In this document: piece after piece, positions 7,794 through 18,100 of the stretch
Layout: each line of letters opens with the position of its first letter
How positions within the stretch are numbered: position 1 is the stretch's first letter
From: Parabacteroides distasonis
Lineage (GTDB): Bacteria > Bacteroidota > Bacteroidia > Bacteroidales > Tannerellaceae
NCBI GenBank assembly: GCA_021531775.1
Contig: JAFBIU010000001.1
Location: 186,001-250,000 of the forward strand
DNA: 64,000 bases
Reading direction: 5' to 3'
Position numbers and translations under genes: made by a program
Notes under the pieces: generated by a model
The model's input: the letters and a program-made list of their open reading frames with translations, nothing else
Told to the model about the DNA's origin: nothing
Databases searched by the model: none

Positions 7794-10211
7794 TTATAAA
7801 TGGATTTTCTGAATGATGTGTCGATGGGAGGCAGTCGTGATCACGATTACGTAAGTGCCCGGTCCCCAGCCGTTACCATCGATCTGCACTTCGGTACTGT
7901 TCGTCTGTTGGTCCTCTACTTGGGCTCCCTGGAGGTCATAGACCTTGACGCACTGTAGCGGTTCGGCAGCCTGAATCAGGAGTGTCGTTCCTTGCCAAAT
8001 GAGCTGAGGCTGGACGGTCTCGACCGATTCATTGGCGGTCGGTTCATCAATGACAACCACCGGCTTGTAGTAGTAGGTGCCATCTGCCAGTGGAATGCTC
8101 CAGATCCCATCTTGTATCAAGGTCAGATAGCCCTCCATTGGTTCGCCGAACCAGTAGAGTAAATCGCTCAGAACGAACTCTTCTCCACTCGGAATCTTAG
8201 CCTCTAAATAAAATGAGTCGTAGGCAGATCGATCGTTGGAGGTGAGATAGACCTGTACGGCACCTTCGAAATCACGTTCACCGATGTTCTTGACGTGATA
8301 GGTGACGGGATAATCTTCACTGTAGTAAAGGGTGTCGGGCAGTTCGATGGGTTGTGTCAGGACTAACTTGGCTCCGCGCAGCAGTTCAATCTTGACCGGT
8401 TGCGAAAAGTTTCTTGAACTGTTCACGACGATGAACTGATAGGTTCCTTCCTTGGCTTTGTTGAATTTGATGGGCATCGTGACCTGTTGCTTCTGTTTCG
8501 AAATGAATACATCCTTCAATTTGTACGCAACCGTATCGGTATTGTTGAAGACAAAGGCATAGAACGAGGTCAGTGCCATGCCGGTCTGAGAACTCTCGAC
8601 GGAGAGGGTCAGGTTAATCTCTTCACCTAAGTAACATTGCGAAGGGGCATCTACTAAAGTAAGCTGCATGGAAACATCCCGCTTTTCCAGTACATATTCG
8701 GATTCCTTTCGAACTAAATAGCCCTGCTTTTCTTGCGAACCGAAGAGATCCATCAGGATCCATTCCGAATCCATGCGCTGGTAGAAGGCCAAGGCATATT
8801 CGGCCTGATCGAGTTGGCTGTATTGTGGGAAGGGAACACGTATCACCTCTGATTGGTGTTGCTCGTTCGGGATAAACGTAAAGTCGATGGTGTCTGAAAG
8901 GATCGGTTCTGTTTCCCCACCGCCGACCATCGCACACCGGATCTGTCCGGTCTGCATACCGCTGTGGAGTGAGGTCAAGACGAATTCTAGGCAGGGTGTT
9001 TCGCCGGTTGTATCCAGGATCAGCTGATCCCATTGGACCGTCTCCCGGTTGATGGCAGCCATGGTATTGGGACAACAGTCGAAGATAGCGACCTGTCCAA
9101 TGTGCATGTTTCTGTCAGTGAGCAGAGCAGACAGCAGGAAATAGTCGTTGGATTTCCCCTCCCAACCCCAGTTGAAATGGAAGAAGCCTTCGCGTTGATA
9201 GCCGTCCAACAGGAAAATATGTCCACCGCCCACGCTGGCGTAGGGCATCGGACGGCCTGCTGCCAACTGACGGTAGATCTTTTCGCTCCACGTACGTAAG
9301 GGATACTGCCAGGCTTGTGCGAAGGTGGCCTGCTTGCCGTAGCCGGCTACACGGTCGATATTCTGCAGTACATCCCGTGCATCGATGCCGGAGGCTCCTG
9401 TACCATATTTAATGTGCATGGCAGCTCCGGTATATTTCATCAGTTTGGCTACTTCGTTGGCTTCCGCTTCCGAGTAGTTTCCTGTGGTGTAGGTGCGTTT
9501 CAGGAGACTCCAATCGACGGGAGAGTCAAAGGTGACGGTCACGTCGCGATTGATGAAAGATTTACTTATGGTGTCACCTGCAAACCAGGTCTCTTCGGAG
9601 ACTTGCCAGTTTTGATAGTGATAGTAATCCATCAGTTGGGCCATCATGGTAGCTGGACAACCTGTCACGGTCTGCTTTCCGTTGGCTTCCGGTGTCTGTC
9701 GGTTATAGGGTTCCTCCTGTCCCCACATGGAAGTGATGAGTGGTTCAACGGGTGTCCAGTTCGGATCGTAGGAGAGTTCCTGGATGATCGAGGTACTGAA
9801 CTCCTCGTTCGACCGGACTGTTTCGATCTCCACTGCATACTGGCGGAGCAGTTCCCGCATACCGTCTGGCAGGTTGTGGATATCCAAGGTGCCGGATGTG
9901 CCATAAGCCACGATGGCACGAGCCCGTTCATCTCCCGATGCAATGACATATCCCTCATCTCCTTGGCTGAACGCATAGAGCAAAGCATCGTCTGAATGAG
10001 AGGTGCGAAGATGGGCCGTTACATCCAGCTGGGTCGTATCGTTGACGGTGAAGAGTAGTTGCAAAGGAACGTGTGCACGCAAACCGGTTCGTTGTCTCAT
10101 GAATTGTTCGGCTGTTTGCCGGGCCTGATCCAGTGAAATCTGTTGAGCTTGCAGTCCCCCTAAAGCGGCGAGACACAAGGTTAACAGTAAGAGTAAGTGT
10201 CTTGTTCTCAT
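7794..10211 (-). CDS. Secreted C10 (streptopain) family cysteine protease, tandem paralogue, with T9SS sorting tail
   Basis: An 805-residue precursor with the same layout as its downstream neighbour. A signal peptide (MRTRHLLLLLTLCLAALGG, cut near LQAQQ) is followed by a Spi-like propeptide (about 25-145, DDALLYAFSQGDEGYVIASGDERARAIVAYG). In the C10 domain, catalytic Cys185 lies in TGCPATMMAQLMDYY and catalytic His331 in GGGHIFLLDGY, followed by GFFHFNWGWEG. Beta-rich modules fill the middle. The C-terminal segment ends GPGTYVIVITTASHRHIIQKI, a type IX secretion tail. It is the first gene of the operon and is preceded by a Bacteroidota -7 element at 10250-10243. The two copies have diverged strongly outside the catalytic core, which points to different targets rather than a recent duplication. 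Confidence 0.92.
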   Translation of the reverse strand: MRTRHLLLLLTLCLAALGGLQAQQISLDQARQTAEQFMRQRTGLRAHVPLQLLFTVNDTTQLDVTAHLRTSHSDDALLYAFSQGDEGYVIASGDERARAIVAYGTSGTLDIHNLPDGMRELLRQYAVEIETVRSNEEFSTSIIQELSYDPNWTPVEPLITSMWGQEEPYNRQTPEANGKQTVTGCPATMMAQLMDYYHYQNWQVSEETWFAGDTISKSFINRDVTVTFDSPVDWSLLKRTYTTGNYSEAEANEVAKLMKYTGAAMHIKYGTGASGIDARDVLQNIDRVAGYGKQATFAQAWQYPLRTWSEKIYRQLAAGRPMPYASVGGGHIFLLDGYQREGFFHFNWGWEGKSNDYFLLSALLTDRNMHIGQVAIFDCCPNTMAAINRETVQWDQLILDTTGETPCLEFVLTSLHSGMQTGQIRCAMVGGGETEPILSDTIDFTFIPNEQHQSEVIRVPFPQYSQLDQAEYALAFYQRMDSEWILMDLFGSQEKQGYLVRKESEYVLEKRDVSMQLTLVDAPSQCYLGEEINLTLSVESSQTGMALTSFYAFVFNNTDTVAYKLKDVFISKQKQQVTMPIKFNKAKEGTYQFIVVNSSRNFSQPVKIELLRGAKLVLTQPIELPDTLYYSEDYPVTYHVKNIGERDFEGAVQVYLTSNDRSAYDSFYLEAKIPSGEEFVLSDLLYWFGEPMEGYLTLIQDGIWSIPLADGTYYYKPVVVIDEPTANESVETVQPQLIWQGTTLLIQAAEPLQCVKVYDLQGAQVEDQQTNSTEVQIDGNGWGPGTYVIVITTASHRHIIQKIHL

Positions 10212-10242
10212 GTTTGTTCTCTTTAATTAGTTATTCATGTCA

Positions 10243-10250
10243 CAAAAGTA
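10243..10250 (-). promoter_or_regulatory. -7 element (TACTTTTG) of the C10 protease operon
   Basis: On the minus strand TACTTTTG matches the Bacteroidota primary sigma consensus TAnnTTTG and lies about 32 bases before the first protease start codon. No good -33 TTTG is seen at the usual 19-21 base spacing. Confidence 0.5.
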
Positions 10251-10283
10251 GGAAAAGTATTTGTCGTTCTATCGTTCACGCCA

Positions 10284-10320
10284 CAAAAAAAGCAGCCTCT
10301 GCTGAACAAAGGCTGCTTTT
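10284..10320 (-). terminator. Terminator of the korA-korB operon
   Basis: Arms AAAAGCAGCC (10288-10297) and GGCTGCTTTT (10311-10320) with a 13-base loop. On the minus strand the stem is followed by TTTTTT. It lies 21 bases past the korB stop codon and just upstream of the C10 operon promoter. Confidence 0.85.
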
Positions 10321-10340
10321 GAAAAGAGAGGAAACTTCGC

Positions 10341-11345
10341 TTATTTAACTTCCCAAATGTCGTTAGTCATTAACAATTCCTGGAAATTGTGATACTTCTT
10401 CTTGGCAGAAACCTCTTCGACCTGTTCGTGAACAGCTTCGTTGTAGGTAGGAGCCTCCACATCACGGATGACACCCAAAGCAACCGGGAAGTCCGGACCC
10501 TCCATCAAGGCCAGCTTCAATTGCAGTGTATTATCCATGCAATGGGCATCGTGTACCAGAATATCCTTTTCGGTGATACCGTTTTCACCCAGTTTCACCA
10601 CCTTCAGGCCGAAACCATCCTGTACCAGACCGAACTCTTTGTTCTCACCGAACAACATCGGTTTGCCATGTTCCAGGTAGATGGCGTTCTTGGCACGTCC
10701 GGCTTTGTTATAGACCGATTCGTGTGTACCATCGTTGAAGATGACGCAGTTCTGCAGGATCTCGCAGACGGATGCACCCTTGTGGGCAGCGGCTGCCTTC
10801 AGGATGGCTACAGTACCCGGAGCATCTGTCGCAACGGCACGTGCGAAGAAGCGTCCACGCGCACCGAAGCAGAGCTCTGCCGGATGGAACGGGTCTTCTA
10901 CTGTACCGTAGGGAGAGGATTTGCTGACGAAACCACGCGGAGAGGTCGGTGAGTACTGACCCTTCGTCAAACCATAGATACGGTTGTTCAACAGGATCAT
11001 GTTGATGTCGATGTTACGACGAACCGCATGGATGAAATGGTTACCGCCGATGGCCAGACCATCACCGTCACCGGAGATCTGCCAAACCGTTATGTCCGGG
11101 TTGGCTACCTTGAAACCGGTAGAGATGGCAGCTGCACGACCGTGGATGGTCTGCATGGCATAGGTGTTCATATAATAGGGTAAACGGCTGGAACAACCGA
11201 TACCGGAAATGACGGCTGTATTGTGAGGAGCTACACCAATTTCGGCCATAGCTTTGTGAAGCGACGCCAAGAAAAAGTGGTCGCCGCAACCCGGACACCA
11301 ACGCGGTTGTCCTTTTTTGAAGTCTTGTGCTGTATATGCGCTCAT
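10341..11345 (-). CDS. korB: 2-oxoacid:ferredoxin oxidoreductase, beta subunit (2-oxoglutarate synthase type)
   Basis: The 334-residue thiamin-diphosphate subunit of a 2-oxoacid:ferredoxin oxidoreductase, which decarboxylates a 2-oxoacid to the acyl-CoA and reduces ferredoxin in the cytoplasm. The motif WCPGCGDHFF near residue 17 and SGIGCSSRLPYYM near 50 provide cluster- and cofactor-site cysteines. The TPP/Mg binding motif is ISGDGDGLAIGGNHF (about 92-106) and NNRIYGLTKGQ follows. Length is normal for the family. It starts 24 bases after the korA stop codon and ends at a strong terminator. Substrate preference (2-oxoglutarate rather than pyruvate or branched chain) is inferred from the two-subunit gamma/alpha fusion type usual in Bacteroidota. 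Confidence 0.92.
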   Translation of the reverse strand: MSAYTAQDFKKGQPRWCPGCGDHFFLASLHKAMAEIGVAPHNTAVISGIGCSSRLPYYMNTYAMQTIHGRAAAISTGFKVANPDITVWQISGDGDGLAIGGNHFIHAVRRNIDINMILLNNRIYGLTKGQYSPTSPRGFVSKSSPYGTVEDPFHPAELCFGARGRFFARAVATDAPGTVAILKAAAAHKGASVCEILQNCVIFNDGTHESVYNKAGRAKNAIYLEHGKPMLFGENKEFGLVQDGFGLKVVKLGENGITEKDILVHDAHCMDNTLQLKLALMEGPDFPVALGVIRDVEAPTYNEAVHEQVEEVSAKKKYHNFQELLMTNDIWEVK

Positions 11346-11369
11346 TGTCTTACTTTCTTTTGACGGTGA

Positions 11370-13214
11370 TTATTTGTTTAAGATCTCGGTGAAAGCTTCA
11401 ACTAATTCGCTGACTACAAACGGCTGGCCTTTCACTTCATTATACTGGTACGGAACGAATCCATCCACTTTCATACGCAGGTAACCGGCAAACTGACCCA
11501 AGTTCTGTTCAGCTACGACCACCTTCTTGTATTTCAGCAATACCTCAGCTGTGTTCTTCGGCAGCGGATTCAGATAGGTGAAGTGTGCCAAAGCTACCTT
11601 GTGGCCTGCCTGGTTCATCTCTTCCATAGCCGAATAGAGGTGTCCGTAGGTACCACCGAATCCAACGATCAGCAGGTCGGCATCCTCGGCGCCTTCCACC
11701 TGCAGGTCGGGTACTTCGATCTTGGCCACCTTTTCGGCACGCAGACGACACATCAGATCGTGGTTCTCCGGATCAGTTGAGATGGCACCCGTGTTGCTGT
11801 CCTTCTCCAAACCACCCAGGATGTGACGGTAACCCTCCTGGCCCGGGATTGCCCAGTAGCGTACACCTGTTTCCGGATTACGCATGTAGGGCGTGTAGTT
11901 GTCCTTCATCTCCGGTGTTACGTAGGGCGGGTTGATGGCAGGATACTCATCCAATACCGGCAACTTCCAAGCACCTGAACCGTTGGCTACGAAGGCATCG
12001 GTCAACAAAACAACCGGTGTCATGTGCTCCAACGCGATCTTACAAGCGTTGTAGGCTGCATCGAAACACTGGGTCGGAGAGGTAGCAGCGATCACCGGCA
12101 TGGGTGATTCACCGTTCCGGCCGAACAGTGCCTGCAACAGGTCGGTCTGTTCAGACTTGGTCGGCAGACCTGTAGAGGGACCACCACGTTGTACGTCAAT
12201 GACGACCAAGGGCAACTCGGTGATCACCGCCAAGTTCATCGCCTCTGATTTCAAACATACACCCGGACCCGAAGTGGAGGTAACGGCCAAGGCACCTGCG
12301 AAAGAGGCACCGACAGCTGTTGAGCATCCGGAAATCTCGTCTTCGCACTGTACCGTAACGACACCTAATGATTTATGTTTGGAAAGTTCATGCAAAATGT
12401 CGGTAGCCGGTGTGATGGGGTAAGAGCCCAAGAAGAGTCTCAGTCCGGCTTTCTCAGCAGCAGCGATCAAACCGTAGGCTGTCGCCTTGTTACCGCTGAT
12501 GTCCATGTATTTGCCCGGCACCTTGACGGTTGTCTCAACCTTGTAGGTATGATCGACCGAAGCATGGGTGTTGTGGCCATAATCGTAACCGGCATGGATC
12601 ACCTTGATGTTGGCTTCAGCAATGGCCGGCTTCTTGGCGAACTTCTCGCGCAGGAAGTTTTCGGCGATAGAGAGGTCGCGGTTGAATAACCAGCAAACCA
12701 GACCCAAAGCAAACATGTTACGGCATTTCAGCATGGCTTTGTTGTCCATACCACTACCTTCGAGGCAATCTTTGACCATCTGGGAAATAGGAGCGGCAAT
12801 CACATCCTGCTTGATGCCCATTTCTTCGATCGGATTGTCAGTCTTGAAGGCTGCTTTCTCCAAATCATTCTTCTGGAAGCAGTCTGTATCGATGATGATA
12901 CAAGCTGTTGATTTGGCAAATTTGTACTGCGTTTTCAAAGCGGCTGCATTCATGGCAACCAACACATCGCATTTGTCGCCCGGTGTGAATACCTTACCGG
13001 AACCAATGTGAACCTGGAAGCCGGAAACGCCTGTCAGTGAGCCTTGCGGGGCACGAATGTCAGCTGGGTAGTCAGGAAATGTACTGATACCATTTCCTAC
13101 TGTGGCAGAGATTGTGGAAAATATATTCCCTGCCAACTGCATACCATCTCCAGAGTCTCCGGAGAAGCGAATGACAACCTTGTCCAGAGTTGTTACGTTT
13201 GTTTGTTCTACCAT
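11370..13214 (-). CDS. korA: 2-oxoacid:ferredoxin oxidoreductase, fused gamma-alpha subunit
   Basis: A 614-residue subunit that pairs with korB. The N-terminal ~190 residues are the gamma domain (VVIRFSGDSGDGMQLAGN; FPDYPADIRAPQGSLTGVSGFQVH) and the rest is the alpha pyrimidine-binding domain (GSYPITPATDILHELS; QCEDEISGCSTAVGASFAGA; TSTSGPGVCLKSEAMNLA; VDVQRGGPSTGLPTKSEQ). I chose the Met at 13214 (MVEQTNVTTLDKVVIRFSG): an upstream in-frame Met at 13274 would add 20 residues without family similarity. The enzyme needs thiamin diphosphate, which links it functionally to the thiamin operon near 51-56 kb. It forms a two-gene operon with korB. Confidence 0.92.
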   Translation of the reverse strand: MVEQTNVTTLDKVVIRFSGDSGDGMQLAGNIFSTISATVGNGISTFPDYPADIRAPQGSLTGVSGFQVHIGSGKVFTPGDKCDVLVAMNAAALKTQYKFAKSTACIIIDTDCFQKNDLEKAAFKTDNPIEEMGIKQDVIAAPISQMVKDCLEGSGMDNKAMLKCRNMFALGLVCWLFNRDLSIAENFLREKFAKKPAIAEANIKVIHAGYDYGHNTHASVDHTYKVETTVKVPGKYMDISGNKATAYGLIAAAEKAGLRLFLGSYPITPATDILHELSKHKSLGVVTVQCEDEISGCSTAVGASFAGALAVTSTSGPGVCLKSEAMNLAVITELPLVVIDVQRGGPSTGLPTKSEQTDLLQALFGRNGESPMPVIAATSPTQCFDAAYNACKIALEHMTPVVLLTDAFVANGSGAWKLPVLDEYPAINPPYVTPEMKDNYTPYMRNPETGVRYWAIPGQEGYRHILGGLEKDSNTGAISTDPENHDLMCRLRAEKVAKIEVPDLQVEGAEDADLLIVGFGGTYGHLYSAMEEMNQAGHKVALAHFTYLNPLPKNTAEVLLKYKKVVVAEQNLGQFAGYLRMKVDGFVPYQYNEVKGQPFVVSELVEAFTEILNK

Positions 13215-13350
13215 AGTATCTATAAAATTTGCGTATTCTGCTATCGATTGAAAACATCTCGATTTTGGGCACAAAGTAAAGCATAAACTTTGGGCTTTCC
13301 TACCAAAAAGCGGGAAAAAACTGCAAAAATCGCTTGTTCTTCAACGGATG

Positions 13351-14559
13351 CTAAAAGGCCGAGAGATAGAGATCGATCGAATTGGCCGGTAGCGTGAAAT
13401 GGTTCCCGACGAACCCGTTGACCAGTTTGCCTTGGTAGAGGTAGATGCCGGATCTGAATCCGGCATGATGCTTCATCAGATTGGAGGCCGAGCCGAAGTC
13501 GATGAGGGTTTGCAACAGGGGTACAAAGATGTTGCTGAAGGACATACTGGTGGTTCGTGCCACCCGATTGCTGATGTCGGTCTTGCAGTAGTGCAGCACG
13601 CCGAACTGTTCGAAGCATTCGGCTGTCTCCTCAAAACGACGGGTTGTTTCAAAACAGCCTCCTTGGTTCATTCGCAGGTCAATGAGGACGGCTCCCCGTT
13701 TCATCGATTCGACCAAATGCAGGCTGATGACGTAGGGGTGGCGGATGGTGAGGTAGTCCAGGGCTCCGATCACCACGTCGGCCGAGCGGAAGGCATTTTG
13801 CAGCACGTGGGGATGGAAAGTGGAGGTGAACAGGTGTGTACCTAACAGCTGCTGGACGCTCCGGAGTTTGTTCAGATCGTTGTCGAACACTTTGACGGTC
13901 GCCCCCATGGCCATGGCCAGGCGGGCAGCCGTTGCACCCGCATGATCGGCTCCTATGATGACCACTTCGGTGGGTGAGAGACCAGGAATCCCTCCCAACA
14001 GGATTCCTTTCCCTCCTTGGCTGTTGCTGAGCAACTCGGAGGCGATGGTAATGGCCGTGGCACCTTCAATTTCCGACAGGGTATCGAGCAGGGGATGCTG
14101 CTGTTGCTCGTCAGCCAGGAGTTCGTAGGCCACGGCTGTGATGCGTTTGGCCATGAGACAATCCAACGCTTCGCGTGTGAACCGGTTTAACTGGAGCATG
14201 GACACCAACAGGGAGCGGGGGCGTATCCAGGCTGCTTCATGGGGTAACGGTGGCTGTACCTTGAGCACTAAATCGGCCTGGAAGGTCTCAGTCGGTGTCT
14301 CCACAATCGTGGCTCCTGCTTCGGCAAAGTGAGAGTCGGCATAGTTGATGCCCAACCCTGCCCCTGTTTCGATCAGGAAACGGAATCCCAATCGGGTCAG
14401 TTGGGCAACAGCTTCCGGTGTCAATGCCAATCGCTTTTCTCCGGCAAGGATCTCGCGGGGTATCCCGATTTTCATCCGGACTCCTATCTTGTAAAGTTCG
14501 AGCAGTAATTCTTGGGGATCGAGTGATTGCATGCGTTGTCTGTTGCCGTTTGTGTCCAT
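13351..14559 (-). CDS. ald: Alanine dehydrogenase, Bacteroidota type
   Basis: A 402-residue NAD-dependent enzyme expected to interconvert alanine and pyruvate plus ammonia. The N-terminal domain starts at MKIGIPREILAGEKRLALTPEAV (about 29-51), preceded by a 28-residue extension (SLDPQELLLELYK) that is also usual in the Flavobacteria/Bacteroidetes branch. The substrate lysine is in VLKVQPPLP. The nucleotide-binding domain shows VVIIGADHAGATAARLAMAMGA, in which the GxGxxG of classic enzymes is altered, followed by NQGGCFETT. The active-site His of the well-studied enzymes (LHLA motif) is replaced by Gln in SMLQLNR, a replacement I believe is shared by this branch. Only 24 AT-rich bases separate it from the aroK stop codon, so both are probably co-transcribed. 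Confidence 0.82.
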   Translation of the reverse strand: MDTNGNRQRMQSLDPQELLLELYKIGVRMKIGIPREILAGEKRLALTPEAVAQLTRLGFRFLIETGAGLGINYADSHFAEAGATIVETPTETFQADLVLKVQPPLPHEAAWIRPRSLLVSMLQLNRFTREALDCLMAKRITAVAYELLADEQQQHPLLDTLSEIEGATAITIASELLSNSQGGKGILLGGIPGLSPTEVVIIGADHAGATAARLAMAMGATVKVFDNDLNKLRSVQQLLGTHLFTSTFHPHVLQNAFRSADVVIGALDYLTIRHPYVISLHLVESMKRGAVLIDLRMNQGGCFETTRRFEETAECFEQFGVLHYCKTDISNRVARTTSMSFSNIFVPLLQTLIDFGSASNLMKHHAGFRSGIYLYQGKLVNGFVGNHFTLPANSIDLYLSAF

Positions 14560-14583
14560 AGCCTATACATTATATTATATATG

Positions 14584-15123
14584 TCATCGTTTGTCGGAGG
14601 ATCCGATGATCGGCAGCAGGGCTTCCACAATCTGGTTGACGTCTTCCACCGTGGTCATCGCTTCCGCATCGAAAATCACCTGCGCCTGTTCATAAAAAGA
14701 GGAGCGGACTTGCAGATTCTCCTGAATGAATTGTCTCAACTCCTCTCCGGAGCGATTCTTCAACACTGGCCGGGTGTGCTTGCCGCCTTCCAAACGTGCA
14801 GCCAATTCGGATACGGAGACTTTCAGGTAGATGGTCTTGCCGCATTCGTTCATGTAGGAGATGTTGTCGAAAAAGCAGGGGGTACCACCTCCACAGGAGA
14901 TGATCACATCCTCAAATTCGGATACTTCGTGCAACATCCGTCGTTCCAACTCCCGAAAGGAGGCTTCTCCCTTTTCGGCAAACAACTGGCTGATTGTTTT
15001 CCGAAACCGTCCTTCGATGTAGCAATCGAGATCGATAAAGGAGAGGCTGGTGTGCCTCTCCAATGCTTTACCGATCGTTGTCTTTCCGGCTCCCATGTAG
15101 CCTATCAGATAGATTCGTTTCAT
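14584..15123 (-). CDS. aroK: Shikimate kinase
   Basis: A 179-residue cytoplasmic kinase that phosphorylates shikimate in the chorismate pathway. The P-loop GYMGAGKTTIGK spans residues 8-19; the substrate-binding Asp/Arg/Gly set appears as FIDLDCYIEGRFRKTI (about 35-50) and IISCGGGTPCF (about 77-87). The lid contains LEGGKHTRPVLKN. Length and motifs are normal. The gene is followed by ald after a 24-base AT-rich spacer and preceded by the GH127-type gene at 51 bases. Confidence 0.93.
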   Translation of the reverse strand: MKRIYLIGYMGAGKTTIGKALERHTSLSFIDLDCYIEGRFRKTISQLFAEKGEASFRELERRMLHEVSEFEDVIISCGGGTPCFFDNISYMNECGKTIYLKVSVSELAARLEGGKHTRPVLKNRSGEELRQFIQENLQVRSSFYEQAQVIFDAEAMTTVEDVNQIVEALLPIIGSSDKR

Positions 15124-15174
15124 ATTCGTTTTTGTATCAACGATGCAAACTTACTAAAATTCTGAGACTATCGT

Positions 15175-18100
15175 TTATTGGCCGGTTGCTTTCTTCATGC
15201 GTGCGACTGCTTCTTGGATCATGTCGTGTGTGCCACTACCGTCGGTGACATATTTCATGACCATTTGGGCATATTCGATCGCTTCCCGCAGGGCTGGGCT
15301 GGAACTCTCGTTGAGGTTGCCGGCACGACGGAGTAACGCAGACAAAGGACGGAGGTCTTCCATCTCCGGCAGGTTACCCGGACGCATCGTGTTGATGGCT
15401 GCATTCAGCGCGGCTGCTGTTGCGTTGACCTCTCCCTGGGAGTAGTTCTTCGATACGTTGCCCAGCACTTGCTTGGCCTGTTCCATGACTTCGGTCAAGC
15501 GCATATAGCCGAATTGGGCCCAGGGCGCATATTCCGGTACTTTGACCGCTAAGGCATTCCACTGTTCCTGGGCTGTCTGGCGGCTGATTGCTTCGTTCAT
15601 CAACTCTTTCAGTCCTGACTGGTCCACGCTGGCTACCGTCACTAAACCATTGATGGCTTCCTGCAGGGTGAGAATCTGCTTATCGACTACTAACTGTGAA
15701 TCGCTGCTCTTATCCACGCCGCGTGCCGATTCCAAAACGGTTTCCAGTACGTGGTAGCTATCGGTCGTATAGACCTTAGCCTCGTAGGCAGCCGCCTGTT
15801 GGATGCACTTTTGCAACTCGGATTTGTCCAAACGGGTTGCCTCTAATTGCTTCAGGCTCTCTTCCAACTTCGTCGTGCTTTCCAGGAGTGCCTGTTCGTT
15901 GGCGTTGGAAGCGGCCAGGAGCTTTTCACCCGACTGGATCGCTGCCTGCAGGGCGGCAAAACTCTTCTTCGAATAGTTCTTCTTTTGGAAGATCTGTGCA
16001 TCATGCAATTTGCGTTCCAATGCCATTTTCAGTTCGGCCGTCGGGTCGCTGACGTGATTGATGCGGAAATAGTGCGTCGAATGGTTATGTCGGTAATAGT
16101 CCGGTTGGAACACGCGACCACCTTGTGTCAAGGTATAGAGATTACCATGGGTGCCGGTGCGCATACCGGTCGGCTCTTCCGTCGTGATGGTGGCGAGGTT
16201 GGCATCGATATTCAGGGTTGCCTCTTGCCAATTGGATACGTCGGTAGCTGTCATGACTAACGGACCATACATCAAGGCTCCCAACCAGGCGGCCGGCAGT
16301 GGAGTACCCTCCTGACTGGCAATCTCGGCAGACAACTTGTCTGGACCATAATCGATATGCTTGGTAAAGGGCATGACAATCTCTACGACATCGCCCGCTT
16401 TCCAGTCTCGTTTCGGAAGGACTGCATAGGAACAGGGGTGGTATTTTTCACCCGTGGAGACACCGTTGACCTTTACCTCAAAGCCGTCGGTTGCCCAATA
16501 GGGAACACGTAACTTCAGGGTGAACTGGCCTGATCCTTCGGTGATGCGGAGCGTACTTTGTTCGGCTGGCCACAAGCAATCCTGCTCTAAGGTAATGCCT
16601 TTGGCTTTCCAATGCAGCGTTGTCGGCATATAGAGGGCTACCCACAGGGCATCGTCGGAGGCAAAGTAGGTGGTCTCTTGGTATTTGACATGGTTCTCGG
16701 AACCGGTACCTCCACAGCAGGTGGATTGGGGTGTCTCGTTTCCCCAGGGCTTGGAGGCATTCAAACCAACCGCATACTGATAGGTACACTCGTAGTGTTC
16801 CGGATTCAACGAACCGACGATCTGGTTGAAGAGGGTCCGTTCATAGTAGTCCATGTAACGGGCATCGTCCGGGTTGAGGCAGTTCAAGTCTTTGGTCAAC
16901 TTGAGCAGGTTGTAGGCACAACAGGTCTCGTTGAGCTCCGGATTGGCATGGGTGTCACCCTCGGAGATGCCGTTGGTGGCCATGCTCAACATCTGTGAGT
17001 AGGGCTGACGGAACATTTCGCCATTGCCCACACCACCCGTGGCATAGCGATACCGTCCCTGCATGAAACTCCAGAAGTTTTGCGAAAGGTTGTAGTAGTA
17101 GGGATTGTGGTTGCTCAGATAACTGCGCAACGCACCGATAATCATCGGAATATGTTGATTGGCATGGCGGGTACGGATATCGTCGATGTTACGGGAGAGG
17201 GGTGTGAAGAGAGCCGGACTATCGAAACAGTTGGAGGCCTCCAGCAAACGAGCCTTCTCGGTCGGGTCGGATACCATTTCCGACAGGCGGGCCAAGGACT
17301 CGCTGATACCGCCTACCTCACCGGCGATGTACATGTTCCACATCTCGTAGCGGTTGCCCGGTTTGGCCCGGCGTTCATCTTGTGTACCCTCTTCCTGCAC
17401 AAAGGTACGATAGTGCATACGGTTCCAAACCCACAGTCCCATGTCTTTGGCAATCAGAAGAGCCTTGTCAGCCAGGGCTTTGTCATCCATATAGGTGGCA
17501 ATTTCGATCAGACCGGCCAATTGCTTGTGGATGGTGTAGTAGGGTGCCCATACCCAATCGGAGTTGTTATAGGCCCGGTACATCTCAATCAGGGCCGGGT
17601 GATGGGCCGGAATGGCATTCAGGTATCCATAACCGTAGGTAGCCCATTTGGTTTTGTGCACGTCGAAAGCTTCCCATGTACCCTTCATCTCCTTCAATTC
17701 AGCTTCAGGGGCAAAATCGCGTGCCTCCCAATAGCGTCCCAAGGAGTCGTTCCAGACGAAGGTACGCTCTTGACAGGCACGTAACTCATCCACCATGCGT
17801 TTGATGTTCCGTTTTAGGATCGTCTTTTGCTCCGGATCGGTAGCGGCTGCGTAGGCCAAGGCCAGGGCTGACATGTAATGGCCGGAACCATGACCCTTCA
17901 GTTTGGTGTCGGGAGAATCCCATCCATCCGAACGGGTATAGCCCTCGGTGCTGAAGCCGTAGGTGTCCCGGTAATTGTAGAGTTGCTGGGTCACGTCCCA
18001 ACTGATGATCTCCCGGATGGCCATGTCGCGGTTGGAGGTCAAGCGGTTGTTACCGTTGATGGTTACATCTGTCAATGGTATGGTATAGGCTACCGGTTTA

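Noticed and set aside
9315-9995. Plus-strand open frame of 226 codons inside the second C10 protease gene
   Set aside because: Antisense shadow of a gene with intact catalytic residues; no start signal or recognisable domain.
13215-13274. Upstream in-frame start that would lengthen korA by 20 residues
   Set aside because: The extra residues are not like the family N-terminus, whereas MVEQTNVTTLDKVVIRFSG at 13214 matches it.
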